Positions 8,176 through 16,965 of a DNA stretch of 64,000 nucleotides are shown in pieces. The DNA is from Paenilisteria portnoyi. GTDB lineage: Bacteria; Bacillota; Bacilli; Lactobacillales; Listeriaceae. The notes under the pieces were generated by a model that made no database searches, was not told where the DNA came from, and saw only the letters and a list, made by a program, of their open reading frames with translations. The stretch lies in the NCBI RefSeq assembly GCF_014322795.1, contig NZ_JAASTT010000009.1:1-64000 (forward strand), given 5' to 3'. The position numbers were made by a program, and so were the translations under genes. Position 1 is the stretch's first letter. Each line of letters starts with the position of its first letter.

Positions 8176-9198
8176 GTGAATGCAAAAAGATGGATTGCGA
8201 TCGGGATTGTCGCGGCTTTATTAGTAGTGAGCGGGATTACGAAGATCACAAGTACGCTATTAGCCACTGATGACGAGTATGAAATGTCTTGGGTGGACTC
8301 GTTGATGGCGGAGGATACAGGCTTGACGGAGATGGTGTTAGAAGAAGGGAATATAGATAAGCGGATTGCCGTGCTTCATATCGATGGCGCGATTCAGGAT
8401 ACTGGTTCTAGTGACTCACTTCTGGGTGGTAGTGAAGGCTACAGTCATTCGGATTTCATGGATTTTCTTGAAGATATCCGCGAAGACGATTCGATAGCTG
8501 GTGTTCTTCTAAACGTGAATTCACCAGGTGGTGGCGTTGTGGAGTCCGCACAAATTCGCGATAAAATTTTACAAATTAAGAAAGAGAAAACGTTGCCAGT
8601 CTATGTTTCATTTGGTAGCATGGCGGCATCTGGTGGTTATTACGTTTCCGCGCCAGCCGATAAGATCTACGCGAGTCCTGAAACGCTGACAGGTTCGATT
8701 GGTGTTATTATGCAAGGATATGATTTTAGCGAGCTGATGAAGAAAGTCGGAATTTCCGATAATACGATTAAAAGTGGAGAATTCAAGGATATTATGAGTT
8801 CGTCACGCCCAATGACAGCAGAAGAAAAAGCGATTATGCAGTCGATGATTGATGATTCTTACGCCCAATTCGTGAAAGTTGTCGCGGAAGGTCGTCACAT
8901 GACCGAAGCCGAGGTTCGCAAAATTGCAGATGGCCGGATTTACGATGGTCGGCAAGCGAAGGCAAATGGTTTAATTGATGCGTTCGGATATCAAGAAGAT
9001 GCCCTCAACGCTTTGAAAAAAGAGCAAGATTTGAAAGGTGCAGAAGTGTTTGAATACGATACAAGCGGTGGTGATTTAGCGTCGATATTCTCTACATCTG
9101 TCAGCCAAATCGTTGGTCAAAAAAGCGAGGCACACCAAGCGTTGCAGTTGATGAACATGATGGAAGCTCCGCGTTTGATGTATTTGTATGGAAAATAA
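8176..9198 (+). CDS. sppA: Signal peptide peptidase SppA (membrane serine protease)
   Basis: SppA degrades leftover signal peptides in the membrane. The product is 340 residues with one N-terminal membrane anchor (residues 6-22) and an outward-facing peptidase S49 domain. The Ser/Lys dyad is visible: Ser148 in GSMAASGG and Lys199 in IKSGEFKD. The conserved NSPGGGV oxyanion segment is at 115-121. This matches the short Bacillus-type enzyme rather than the long enterobacterial one. The start is GTG, preceded by AAAGGGGG. The RDD gene follows closely and is probably cotranscribed. Confidence 0.94.
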   Translation: MNAKRWIAIGIVAALLVVSGITKITSTLLATDDEYEMSWVDSLMAEDTGLTEMVLEEGNIDKRIAVLHIDGAIQDTGSSDSLLGGSEGYSHSDFMDFLEDIREDDSIAGVLLNVNSPGGGVVESAQIRDKILQIKKEKTLPVYVSFGSMAASGGYYVSAPADKIYASPETLTGSIGVIMQGYDFSELMKKVGISDNTIKSGEFKDIMSSSRPMTAEEKAIMQSMIDDSYAQFVKVVAEGRHMTEAEVRKIADGRIYDGRQAKANGLIDAFGYQEDALNALKKEQDLKGAEVFEYDTSGGDLASIFSTSVSQIVGQKSEAHQALQLMNMMEAPRLMYLYGK

Positions 9199-9211
9199 AG
9201 GAGGAGTTCAA

Positions 9212-9730
9212 ATGGAACAGGAAACGTTGCAACATACGGAGCGTCCAGTGTTTAAATATGAGCCTCCAAATGATGAAAAAAACGGTTTTCCCTCGCAATA
9301 TTATGCTGGATTCTGGATTCGTTTTATGGCGTATATGATCGATTTGCTTGTGACGACGGCGATATCAGGGATTTTGATTAGCCCGGTTTTCCGGTTAGCT
9401 GATTGGAACATGGATGGTTCCTTTTTCGCGATTTACGGAGCGCTTTTGACACTTGTTTTTCTGGCCTATTTTATCGTGATGACGAAATTTTGGGGCCAAA
9501 CGCTTGGAAAAATGATTTTCGGAATTCGCGTCGTATCGCTGAAAACAGAGAAGTTAACATGGGGAACGGTGCTGTTTCGCGAAGGCGCGTTACGCTTTGT
9601 CACGTCGGTTGTGTGGATTTTGTACCTTGTCTGTGCATTCACGCCGAAAAAGCAAGGAATTGCGGATTTGCTGGAGAGTACAGCGGTTGTACATGAAGGG
9701 TATTTGGCGTTAGATAAAGATAGGAAATAA
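9212..9730 (+). CDS. RDD-family membrane protein
   Basis: The 172-residue protein starts at the ATG 9212, which AAAGGAGGAG precedes. An in-frame ATG at 9188 overlaps sppA and lacks a ribosome site. The RDD domain begins at GFWIRFMAYMIDLLV (Arg and Asp-Asp type positions), followed by two or three further hydrophobic segments and the GQTLGKMIFGIRVV motif. Such proteins sit in the cytoplasmic membrane and some act in ion or osmotic homeostasis, but the specific role is unknown. It forms an operon with sppA, an arrangement also known in Bacillus (sppA-yteJ). Confidence 0.88.
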   Translation: MEQETLQHTERPVFKYEPPNDEKNGFPSQYYAGFWIRFMAYMIDLLVTTAISGILISPVFRLADWNMDGSFFAIYGALLTLVFLAYFIVMTKFWGQTLGKMIFGIRVVSLKTEKLTWGTVLFREGALRFVTSVVWILYLVCAFTPKKQGIADLLESTAVVHEGYLALDKDRK

Positions 9731-9739
9731 GATGTGATG

Positions 9740-9773
9740 AGAATCTACAGGTTACGCTTGTAGGTTCTTTTTC
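9740..9773 (+). terminator. Terminator of sppA-RDD
   Basis: CTACA and TTGTAG pair within GAATCTACAGG...CTTGTAGGTTC, followed by T5. Confidence 0.7.
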
Positions 9774-9788
9774 GAAAGGAGTAAAAGG

Positions 9789-10646
9789 ATGGAAATGCAA
9801 GTTGCAATAGAGGAATTAGTAGAAAAAGGTGTGTTTATTTCACAAATAGAAAGCTGGGATTTTTTAAGTGGGGGAACATCTAGTCAGGTAGCGAAGGTTT
9901 GCTGCGAGGGCGACTGGGAGTATGTCGTGAAGATCAATGATAGTTGTGTTATACGAGCAGAAGCAAGGTTTTTATGTATTTATGGGGGGCTTTCTATTTT
10001 GCCAAGCCCTGTTTATGAAGCAGATGAATATGTCGTATATCCATTTTTAGAAGGCGAGACCTCGGGAATACGGCCAGAAAAGAGACAAATGTTGCAGGAA
10101 TTAGTTGTAGGACTTATCAATCATTACCGTATGGCAACGCGTGGGAGTGGCTGGTACTCTGATGTTCATTGGCTCCGTTTTTTACAAAAAGAAACAATGG
10201 GGGCGAGATTAATTATTGGTCATAACTTATCCGAGGAAGATGCGCTACTGATCGTACGAATTGTTCAAAAGCAACCGATAGAGCCAGCGATGTTATTGCA
10301 TGGGGATTGCGGTGTTCATAATTTTCTATTTCAGGATCAACATTTAAGCGCTGTCATAGACCCTATTCCAGTAGATGGTCCGCCAACATACGATCTGATT
10401 TTTGCTTTTTTCTCATCACCAGAAGATTTGACAGAGAAGACGCTTACCTATGCATTACAATTTTTAAAAACACCGATACCAGGAGACTTTTACGGCTCGG
10501 TTTTGATTGGGTTGTATATCCGAATCGCGCGTTGTTTATTGCATCATCCGGCTGATTTGGAACAGTATTTAGAAGCTTGGGAATACTGGAAATTGTGTTA
10601 TTATAGGCAAAAAAATAGTACATTGCTGGACTCTTCGGTAGAATAG
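9789..10646 (+). CDS. Aminoglycoside-phosphotransferase-like kinase
   Basis: The 285-residue product has the layout of the APH/choline-kinase superfamily: a possible nucleotide-binding Lys48 in VVKIN, the catalytic loop HGDCGVHN (171-178) and the metal-binding VIDP (189-192). The substrate is unknown. Such genes may phosphorylate antibiotics, sugars or amino alcohols, and resistance should not be assumed from the fold. AAAGGAG precedes the ATG. It lies between a terminator and tpx, 32 nt before the latter, so the two may share a transcript. I do not recall this gene at this place in L. monocytogenes. Confidence 0.75.
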   Translation: MEMQVAIEELVEKGVFISQIESWDFLSGGTSSQVAKVCCEGDWEYVVKINDSCVIRAEARFLCIYGGLSILPSPVYEADEYVVYPFLEGETSGIRPEKRQMLQELVVGLINHYRMATRGSGWYSDVHWLRFLQKETMGARLIIGHNLSEEDALLIVRIVQKQPIEPAMLLHGDCGVHNFLFQDQHLSAVIDPIPVDGPPTYDLIFAFFSSPEDLTEKTLTYALQFLKTPIPGDFYGSVLIGLYIRIARCLLHHPADLEQYLEAWEYWKLCYYRQKNSTLLDSSVE

Positions 10647-10678
10647 AAGGCGTAGAAGAAATCTAAGGAGGAATTCAA

Positions 10679-11179
10679 ATGGCAGAAGTTACATTTAAAG
10701 GGAATCCGATGACATTGATTGGAGAAGAAGTAAAAGTTGGTGACATGGCGCCTGATTTCACTGTGCTGAATCAAGGTCTGGAACCAGTCAGATTAGGTGA
10801 TTATGATGGTAAAGTGAAAATAATCAGTGTGATCCCGTCGATTGATACAGGTGTATGCTCTCAACAAACACGCAAGTTCAATGAGGACGCCTCTGGTTTA
10901 GAAAATACGGCTATACTGACCATTTCAGTGGATTTACCTTTCGCACAAAAGAAATGGTGTGCTGCTGAAGGACTTCCGAATGTCATTACTCTTTCTGATC
11001 ATCGCGATCTTTCGTTTGGTGAAGCATATGGCGTTGTGATGGAGGAATTACGTTTGCTAGCTCGCTCTGTGTTCGTGGTGGACAGCAATAACAAAGTCGT
11101 TCATGCAGAATATGTTGGTGAAGGAACGGATCACCCAGATTACGAAACGGCGATTGCGAAGGCAAAAGAAGCTAAATAA
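10679..11179 (+). CDS. tpx: Thiol peroxidase (atypical 2-Cys peroxiredoxin)
   Basis: Tpx reduces hydrogen peroxide and alkyl peroxides with electrons from thioredoxin. The 166-residue product shows the peroxidatic Cys60 in [12 protein letters not shown] and the resolving Cys94 in [10 protein letters not shown], the spacing expected for Tpx. The Arg of the active site follows in [15 protein letters not shown] precedes the ATG. The gene ends at a strong bidirectional terminator shared with the convergent GH65 gene. Confidence 0.96.
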   Translation: MAEVTFKGNPMTLIGEEVKVGDMAPDFTVLNQGLEPVRLGDYDGKVKIISVIPSIDTGVCSQQTRKFNEDASGLENTAILTISVDLPFAQKKWCAAEGLPNVITLSDHRDLSFGEAYGVVMEELRLLARSVFVVDSNNKVVHAEYVGEGTDHPDYETAIAKAKEAK

Positions 11180-11183
11180 TAGA

Positions 11184-11231
11184 TAAGAGCTTGTTCAAAT
11201 GTCGAAATTGGCATCTTGAACAAGCTCTATT
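11184..11231. terminator. Bidirectional terminator between tpx and the GH65 gene
   Basis: AGAGCTTGTTCAA and TTGAACAAGCTCT form a perfect 13-bp stem. T-rich or A-rich flanks on each side suit both strands. Confidence 0.85.
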
Positions 11232-13541
11232 TTAATTTGTGGTGAATGTTGCGTTGCCTAAAATACTTATTGCAGTGCCATTTAGCGTTAAAACCACAGT
11301 ATTGTTAGATGTATTTGTAATGGCGACAGCTTCTTGAGTAACCTTAATTTCTAAACGTGAGCCTTGCCAGTAAATTGGAAATTGCAATGTTGTCCATTTT
11401 TCTGGAAGGTGAGGGTGGAGATATAATTTCCCGTCAAGCATACGAACACCGCCAAAACCGTTCACTACGACTTGCCAAATACCACCAATGGATGCGGCGT
11501 GAATACCGGCGTCGCTTGATTTCATATTGGGACCAAGATCAATCCGACTTGCTTTTTCAAACATTGAGTAGGCGAGGTCTTTATCACCTAAATCAGATGC
11601 TAAAATACTATGTGTAGCTCGACTTAACGATGAATCGTGCAGTGTTTTAGGCTCATAGTAATCCCAATTAGCTTGCTTCACTTCAGGTGAAAACTCATTT
11701 TCAAGAAGGTATAGGAGAATCATGACGTCGGCTTGTTTGGTAATCTGCATGTCGTTTACTTGGTCTAGGTTGTAGTCTAGGAATAAAGCGCCAACTTGGG
11801 AGGCTTCTTTATAAGGCGCTAGATCAATGATTTTTTTCGATAGGTAGGTGTCGTCTTGCGGAATGACCAGTTCTGTGTTCGGTTGCGGTAGATAAAGTTT
11901 TGCTGCTTTTTCTTTCCATTTTTGATAGTTGTTTGGAAGATCCCATTTAGCAGAAAGTGAGGCTAGTAATTCGGGATTTCCTTTTTGTAACAAATCATGG
12001 TAATGAATAGCTTTTTTTAGATTCCAATGGGCCATGTAATTTGTGAAAGCATTATTATCCACGTGTTCTTTATATTCGTCAGGGCCGACTACGCCAGTTA
12101 TTTCATATCGATTTCCTTTTTCTTCAAGCCGTGATTGCCAGAAAACAGCGGTTGCAAATAGGAGCTCGTAGCCGTGTTTTTCCATGAAGTCTTGGTCGCC
12201 TGTAAATTGGTAATATTGCCAAACAGCGAATGCGATGTCTGCTGTGATGTGTTGTTCGATGAAGCCAGACCAGATTTTTGTAGGTTCGCCTGTAATGATA
12301 TCAGCTGCCCCCCAAACTGGCGTCACTTCTCCATCTTCAAGCCAAGCGGATTCCCACGGGAACATAGCGCCTTCGTAATTGTTATCGATTGCCTTTCGGA
12401 CTGCACCAGGAATCGATAGGGAGCGATATTCTAGGAGCTGGCGAGCAATTTTAGGGTTGGAGGTTGTGAAAAATGGCAATACGAAAATTTCGGTATCCCA
12501 AAAAGCGTGACCTTTATATCCTTCACCAGAAAGCCCTTTGGCGCCGATGTTCATGCGGTTATCATGCGCGGGCGTCATACCGGTCAGATGATAAATCGCG
12601 AATCTAATAGCCAACTGATCAAAATCAACACCCTCGATTTGAATCGGATATTGCTCCCAAACTTGGCTTTTCCAAGCGTTGCGGTGTGCTTGGAATAAAG
12701 TATCGTAATCGGAGGTGGCTGTAAAATTCGCAAGTGCTGTATCGACATCGACCCAATCTTTATCGCGACTTGTGTACACGCCAGATACTTTCTCGATCGT
12801 AACGGTTTCGTTCTTCTTAATTTTCTCTGGTTCAAATGCTATGAAAATTTTGCGACGATCCATGAAAATCGTGTTTTTTGGTGTAAAGTTTGTATTTTCT
12901 TTTTTGAAGGCATGGCGGGAAAAATGAACAAAATCGATGTTGGATTCTGTTGTATGCGCCTCTAGTTTCATGATTTTTTGGTTGTACAATCGCAAAACCC
13001 CTTCTTTAAAATGTTGCGTGCCAGTATTAGTCATTTGGCCGTTTATGCCAGAACGAAGCGTCAAGGTGAGATCGCTAGAAAGTGGCGTAATCGCAACTTT
13101 TTGGGCGATGATGTGTTTATTATCTAGGGACACAAAGCGGGTGAAAATAAGCTTGTATTCTGATCCAGATGGGGAGCGCCAATGGATATGACGTGATAGT
13201 TCCGCATCTTTAAGGTTTAGTGTACGATCAAAATCTAGAATGTCGCCATCTGTTAATTGGAACATGTCTCCGTTTAGAGTGAAGATCATTTCGGTCATAT
13301 CTGCAGCGTTTGGTAGTTCGGTGACTTCTTTATCGCCAAGAAATTTATTGAAGGTTCCAGCAACAAAATTACCGCGTACTTCGTGGGCATAACGTTCTTC
13401 GGTTGCAGAACGTAAGCCCATATAGCCGTTTCCTAAACTAAAAACGGCTTCGACTTTGCCAAGTGCCTCTGGTTGAAAGTGTGTTTCTGTTATCCGCCAA
13501 TTCTTTGATTCTGATGTACCTCTATCGTATTTTAATGACAT
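11232..13541 (-). CDS. Glycoside hydrolase family 65 disaccharide phosphorylase
   Basis: GH65 enzymes split an alpha-glucoside with phosphate, with inversion, to give beta-glucose 1-phosphate. The 769-residue product has the N-terminal beta-sandwich and the (alpha/alpha)6 barrel. The general acid is Glu489 in GVVGPDEY. The segment GYKGHAFWDTEIF (341-353) resembles, from memory, trehalose, kojibiose, nigerose or glucosylglycerol phosphorylases more than maltose phosphorylases. The exact sugar cannot be read. The start ATG lies after GAAAGGAT. The promoter has a LacI-type operator in its spacer. No beta-phosphoglucomutase gene is adjacent, so one must act from elsewhere. Confidence 0.88.
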   Translation of the reverse strand: MSLKYDRGTSESKNWRITETHFQPEALGKVEAVFSLGNGYMGLRSATEERYAHEVRGNFVAGTFNKFLGDKEVTELPNAADMTEMIFTLNGDMFQLTDGDILDFDRTLNLKDAELSRHIHWRSPSGSEYKLIFTRFVSLDNKHIIAQKVAITPLSSDLTLTLRSGINGQMTNTGTQHFKEGVLRLYNQKIMKLEAHTTESNIDFVHFSRHAFKKENTNFTPKNTIFMDRRKIFIAFEPEKIKKNETVTIEKVSGVYTSRDKDWVDVDTALANFTATSDYDTLFQAHRNAWKSQVWEQYPIQIEGVDFDQLAIRFAIYHLTGMTPAHDNRMNIGAKGLSGEGYKGHAFWDTEIFVLPFFTTSNPKIARQLLEYRSLSIPGAVRKAIDNNYEGAMFPWESAWLEDGEVTPVWGAADIITGEPTKIWSGFIEQHITADIAFAVWQYYQFTGDQDFMEKHGYELLFATAVFWQSRLEEKGNRYEITGVVGPDEYKEHVDNNAFTNYMAHWNLKKAIHYHDLLQKGNPELLASLSAKWDLPNNYQKWKEKAAKLYLPQPNTELVIPQDDTYLSKKIIDLAPYKEASQVGALFLDYNLDQVNDMQITKQADVMILLYLLENEFSPEVKQANWDYYEPKTLHDSSLSRATHSILASDLGDKDLAYSMFEKASRIDLGPNMKSSDAGIHAASIGGIWQVVVNGFGGVRMLDGKLYLHPHLPEKWTTLQFPIYWQGSRLEIKVTQEAVAITNTSNNTVVLTLNGTAISILGNATFTTN

Positions 13542-13578
13542 ATTCGTATCCTTTCGTATTGCAAAATAGTAAATGAAT

Positions 13579-13593
13579 AGAGAACGCTTTCTT
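13579..13593 (-). promoter_or_regulatory. Candidate cre site in the GH65 leader
   Basis: On the minus strand AAGAAAGCGTTCTCT fits the CcpA consensus WTGNAANCGNWNNCW with one mismatch. It lies just downstream of the GH65 promoter and suggests catabolite repression. Confidence 0.45.
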
Positions 13594-13602
13594 TAGTTTC
13601 AC

Positions 13603-13631
13603 ATTTTATACGAAACGTTTCGGTAAGTCAA
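13603..13631 (-). promoter_or_regulatory. GH65 promoter with a 12-bp palindromic operator in its spacer
   Basis: On the minus strand: TTGACT (13631-13626), a 17-nt spacer and TAAAAT (13608-13603). The spacer holds the perfect palindrome CGAAACGTTTCG (13611-13622), typical of LacI-family operators. The adjacent LacI-type regulator is the likely ligand-controlled repressor. Confidence 0.7.
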
Positions 13632-13645
13632 ATATAACTTTTATA

Positions 13646-13674
13646 TTGATTTAATTTATGCAATGGTTTAATAT
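13646..13674 (+). promoter_or_regulatory. Promoter of the DUF1189 gene
   Basis: TTGATT (13646-13651), a 17-nt spacer and TAATAT (13669-13674). The operator-like AACGTTTTGG (13692-13701) lies just after the expected transcription start. Confidence 0.5.
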
Positions 13675-13715
13675 GATTTTTAATGATAAATAACGTTTTG
13701 GATGTGAGTAGATAA

Positions 13716-14474
13716 ATGGGGATAATTGAGCAATTTCAGCAGAGTTTATTTTTTCAGTGGAAAGAGATTGGGAAGTGGAAGGCGCAGAGTATTTGGAAAT
13801 CATTTTTTTATTTGTTATGTTTGGTGTTGCTATCATCCCTGATTTTGAGTTTTTCTAGCTTTTCGAAGACGTCGAAATTGGATTATGAGGGTTTATTAAC
13901 GGAAATGCAACCGTTTAATTTGTCCGAGCAGGGGCTTGATTATGAGGGGGAGCCACTGATTGTGCCCGTTCCAGTTTTTGATGTGACAATTACGATTGGA
14001 GATGTAACGCAACGGGCGTCGACGGATTATGTGATTGCGTTGCAGCAAGATGGATTTAAATTTGGAAAAAATGGCTTGATGTCGACGAATAGTACGGCGT
14101 ATCGTGATTTGCCGATTTGGGGAAGTGCGCAGGAATATACGAATGTGGATGTATTGAAATTGTTGCAGGAAAATGAATCACAGTTGAAACAGTTAGCTTT
14201 TTTTTATCAATATGTGAAGGCGTTTTTACAGGTGCTGATTAGCGTGGTATTCATTTCGATTATTGCATGGGTGTCGTTGCCATTTGGACGCAGTGCATCG
14301 GTTAGCTACAGGCGACTTTGGATGTTCGGCGCTTACGGCATGACACTACCGCTAGCAATAAAAACAATTTTAAAATTAACGGGATTTTTTATTCCATATT
14401 TCGGCATGATATACTGGTTTTCGATTATTATTTTTGTGTTTTTAACGGTGAATACAATAAAGAGGAGCGCCTAA
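13716..14474 (+). CDS. DUF1189 membrane protein, associated with maltodextrin/GH65 loci
   Basis: The 252-residue protein has an N-terminal membrane segment (about residues 29-47), an extracytoplasmic domain (about 50-155) and three or four further hydrophobic segments at the C-terminal end. It fits the DUF1189 family, which in Listeria lies beside a GH65 phosphorylase and sugar ABC genes and has been named MalA-like. The molecular role is unknown. The Shine-Dalgarno is weak. An AACGTTTTGG motif precedes the start, so the neighbouring LacI regulator may control it. Its stop codon lies inside a 40-bp palindrome. Confidence 0.7.
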   Translation: MGIIEQFQQSLFFQWKEIGKWKAQSIWKSFFYLLCLVLLSSLILSFSSFSKTSKLDYEGLLTEMQPFNLSEQGLDYEGEPLIVPVPVFDVTITIGDVTQRASTDYVIALQQDGFKFGKNGLMSTNSTAYRDLPIWGSAQEYTNVDVLKLLQENESQLKQLAFFYQYVKAFLQVLISVVFISIIAWVSLPFGRSASVSYRRLWMFGAYGMTLPLAIKTILKLTGFFIPYFGMIYWFSIIIFVFLTVNTIKRSA

Positions 14475-14495
14475 ATTTAGGCGCTCCTCTTTATT
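14456..14495. terminator. Perfect 40-bp palindrome: shared bidirectional terminator
   Basis: Bases 14456-14475 are the exact reverse complement of 14476-14495, with no spacer. The TAA of the DUF1189 gene (14472-14474) lies inside. The final base is the first base of the lacI-type stop codon triplet (14495-14497). The GC-rich centre with A/T-rich ends fits an intrinsic terminator on both strands. Confidence 0.85.
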
Positions 14496-15508
14496 TATAT
14501 TCTAGGGCCGCTTGATTCGCGGACAATTAATTCGTTGTGCAAAATTTGGTGATGCTCTGTAGAGGTTTGGTTAATGATTTCTAAAACGAGTATCGCCGCG
14601 GCTTTTCCTAGTTCGAATGGGTTTTGCGCAACGGTGCTAAGGGGTGGACTTACGTAGCGAGTGAGCAAAATGTTATCGAATCCGATGATGGAAAGCTCTC
14701 TGGGAATCTGGATTTGGAGTTCGCGAGCGGCTTTTAGAACGCCCAATGCCATGATGTCACTGGCGCAGAATATCGCGGAAACGTTTTGTGTGGTTAGTAA
14801 AAAATTAAGCGCAGTCTGATACGCTTTTTCTTCTTCAAAATCGCCGTAACAAAGCAGTTTTTCATTATAGTCGATACCGATTTCAGATAGGGCATCTTGG
14901 TATGCTTTGAAGCGAATGCCACTCACGTATGCCTGTTTGTGCCCATTCATGAAGGCGATTTTTCGGTGTCCGAGGCGTGACAAATATTTGATAGCCGTTT
15001 TTACACTATCCTCTTGATCGGAAGTGACATAACCAGTCGAATCGTTTTCAATCGGAATATCTATCAGCACGGTCGGCAGTTGGCTTGCAACGGCTTCTGT
15101 TAGGTATGGATCGTCCTTTTTTAAGCCCTGAATCACAACGCCATCAAGGTTTCGTTCGCTTACGACTTGGCCGAATGTTTTGTTACGTTGCTTGGATGTT
15201 GTCGTGCTAATTAAGATCATTTCGTAGTCTATCGTTGCCACATGCTCACTTACACCACATAAAACATCGAATACAAAATTATCTTTCACGCTTTCTCTTT
15301 TTAGATCGCTTACTAGTAGGCCGATTGTTTTTGATTTCTTTGTAACGAGGCTCTGGGCAAGCATATTTGGGCTGTATTGTAACTTCTGTGCGGAAGCTCT
15401 AATAATAGCACGAGTTTCTTCGTTCACATCGCTGTAGCCATTGAGCGCGCGGGAGACAGTCGTTACCGAAAAACCGGTGTCTTTCGCAATATCTTTGATT
15501 GTTGCCAA
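14495..15508 (-). CDS. LacI-family transcriptional regulator of the sugar island
   Basis: The 337-residue protein has an N-terminal LacI helix-turn-helix and hinge (residues 2-57: ATIKDIAKDTGFSVTTVSRALNG, then YSPNMLAQSL) and a periplasmic-binding-protein-like effector domain. It lies between the DUF1189 and ABC importer genes and is transcribed against both. The start is TTG at 15508-15506, and GGAGG precedes it. AACGTTTTGG covers this start codon, so the protein probably also represses itself. Effector and sugar are unknown. CcpA is excluded by context and sequence. Confidence 0.9.
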   Translation of the reverse strand: MATIKDIAKDTGFSVTTVSRALNGYSDVNEETRAIIRASAQKLQYSPNMLAQSLVTKKSKTIGLLVSDLKRESVKDNFVFDVLCGVSEHVATIDYEMILISTTTSKQRNKTFGQVVSERNLDGVVIQGLKKDDPYLTEAVASQLPTVLIDIPIENDSTGYVTSDQEDSVKTAIKYLSRLGHRKIAFMNGHKQAYVSGIRFKAYQDALSEIGIDYNEKLLCYGDFEEEKAYQTALNFLLTTQNVSAIFCASDIMALGVLKAARELQIQIPRELSIIGFDNILLTRYVSPPLSTVAQNPFELGKAAAILVLEIINQTSTEHHQILHNELIVRESSGPRI

Positions 15509-15514
15509 AACGTT
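15505..15514 (-). promoter_or_regulatory. Operator-like motif over the LacI-type start codon
   Basis: AACGTTTTGG on the minus strand is identical to the core of the operator in the ABC importer promoter. It overlaps the TTG start and is compatible with autoregulation by roadblock. Confidence 0.45.
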
Positions 15515-15606
15515 ATACCTCCAATTCTAACTTCCTATTACCCCTATTTTAGTGGAATTAAGCTAAACTTACAACTCTAAACATCTATTTTTTAGAAAAT
15601 AAGCAC

Positions 15607-15635
15607 TTGACATCCGAAACGTTTTGGAATAGAAT
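15607..15635 (+). promoter_or_regulatory. Promoter of the sugar ABC importer with operator in the spacer
   Basis: TTGACA (15607-15612), a 17-nt spacer and TAGAAT (15630-15635). The spacer contains TCCGAAACGTTTTGGA (15613-15628), a 16-bp palindrome with one mismatched pair. The design is the same as in the GH65 promoter. Confidence 0.75.
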
Positions 15636-15643
15636 AACGTTAA

Positions 15644-15658
15644 ATGAATACGCTTTCT
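15644..15658 (+). promoter_or_regulatory. Candidate cre site
   Basis: ATGAATACGCTTTCT fits WTGNAANCGNWNNCW with a single mismatch. It lies just after the importer transcription start, so CcpA could block elongation. Confidence 0.55.
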
Positions 15659-15690
15659 TTAAAATTAGATAAAAAGAGGAGAGAATGGTT

Positions 15691-16959
15691 ATGAAAAAAG
15701 TTTTGAAAACGTTTATGGTTTTAGGCGCAGTTTGTACATTATTGTTCACTGTTGCTTGTGGAAATGGGACGAAAGACGAGGCGAAAGCTGGGGAGAAGAC
15801 AGTGACATTAGGTGTTTGGAAAGGTACAGAAGCTGAAAAAACAACAAGAAAGAAGCTCATTGCTGATTTTGAAAAGGAATCTGGAATTAAGGTAAAGGAG
15901 AAAGTTTATAATGATTATGAAACGCAACTTCAGACGGATTTAGTTGGTGGAACAGCGCCAGACGTGTTTTATGTGGAGGCATATCTTGCGCCGAGTCTGA
16001 TTGAAAAGAAGGTTTTAGCTCCACTGGATGATTATATTTCGAAAACGAAGGATTTTGATACAGAGGATTTTTATAAACCTGTTTATAATGCATTTACTGG
16101 TGACGATAAGGCGCAGTATGGTTTGCCGAAAGATTATTCTACACTTGGCATTTATTATAACGAGAAGATGTTTGCGGATGCTGGGATTGATCCGAATACG
16201 ATTCCGACGACAGCAGATAAAATGGAGCCTTTCTTAGAGAGTTTAAAAGCGAAGTTGCCGAAAGATGTTGTTCCTAGTGCGTTCACGGCCGACCTTGCTC
16301 GTCAGATGTACATCGCGCAATCTTCTGGGGAAACTATTTTAGATAAAGATGGTTATTCTAATTTGGATGATCCAAAAATTACTGCGGCATTGCAACCGCT
16401 TGTTGATTGGTATCAAAAAGGATTGATTAAACGTCCGGCTGATTTAGGCCAAGACTGGTCGGGAGATTCGTTTGGAGCTGGTAAAGCGGCAATGATGGTT
16501 GAGGGGAACTGGGCCATTGCGCATTTAGAGCAGAATTTCCCAGATGTCAAATTTGGAACGAAAGAAGTACCGATGATTGATGGTAAAAAAGGGACGATGG
16601 TGTTTACTGTAAGTTATTCGATGAATGCGGCGGCAAAGGATAAGAATGCTGCTTGGGAATTGATGGAATATATGAGCGGGAAGACTGGGATGAAAACATG
16701 GGCAGAGGGCGCTTCGGTGTTGCCATCACGCCAGTCGGTAGCCAAAGAAATGAATATAGATGCAGATGCAATTTTGCAGCCATTTGTAGCTGGGGCGGAA
16801 TACGCGACGGCATGGCAAGATGGTACGACACTTTCGATTGTTGCCGATCAATATAAAAACATGTTACCATCCGCGCTTAAAGGTGAGATGACACTGAAAG
16901 AAGCGATGACAAAAGCAACGGAAAGTGCGAATAATGATATAAAGACGCAGTTGAAATAG
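15691..16959 (+). CDS. Sugar ABC transporter substrate-binding lipoprotein
   Basis: The 422-residue protein is a family-1 extracellular solute-binding protein, anchored to the outer face of the membrane as a lipoprotein. The signal peptide ends in LLFTVAC with Cys23 as the lipidated residue (Thr at -3 is slightly atypical). It should capture an oligosaccharide, probably the substrate of the GH65 enzyme, though that is inferred. I prefer the ATG at 15691 because AGAGGAGAG then has normal spacing. The ATG at 15685 touches the ribosome site. An unusually long 387-nt gap separates it from the permease genes. Confidence 0.92.
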   Translation: MKKVLKTFMVLGAVCTLLFTVACGNGTKDEAKAGEKTVTLGVWKGTEAEKTTRKKLIADFEKESGIKVKEKVYNDYETQLQTDLVGGTAPDVFYVEAYLAPSLIEKKVLAPLDDYISKTKDFDTEDFYKPVYNAFTGDDKAQYGLPKDYSTLGIYYNEKMFADAGIDPNTIPTTADKMEPFLESLKAKLPKDVVPSAFTADLARQMYIAQSSGETILDKDGYSNLDDPKITAALQPLVDWYQKGLIKRPADLGQDWSGDSFGAGKAAMMVEGNWAIAHLEQNFPDVKFGTKEVPMIDGKKGTMVFTVSYSMNAAAKDKNAAWELMEYMSGKTGMKTWAEGASVLPSRQSVAKEMNIDADAILQPFVAGAEYATAWQDGTTLSIVADQYKNMLPSALKGEMTLKEAMTKATESANNDIKTQLK

Positions 16960-16965
16960 AGAAAA

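Noticed and set aside
9789-10646. Aminoglycoside resistance gene
   Set aside because: Only the general kinase motifs HGD and DP are present. Nothing in the sequence shows that the substrate is an antibiotic.
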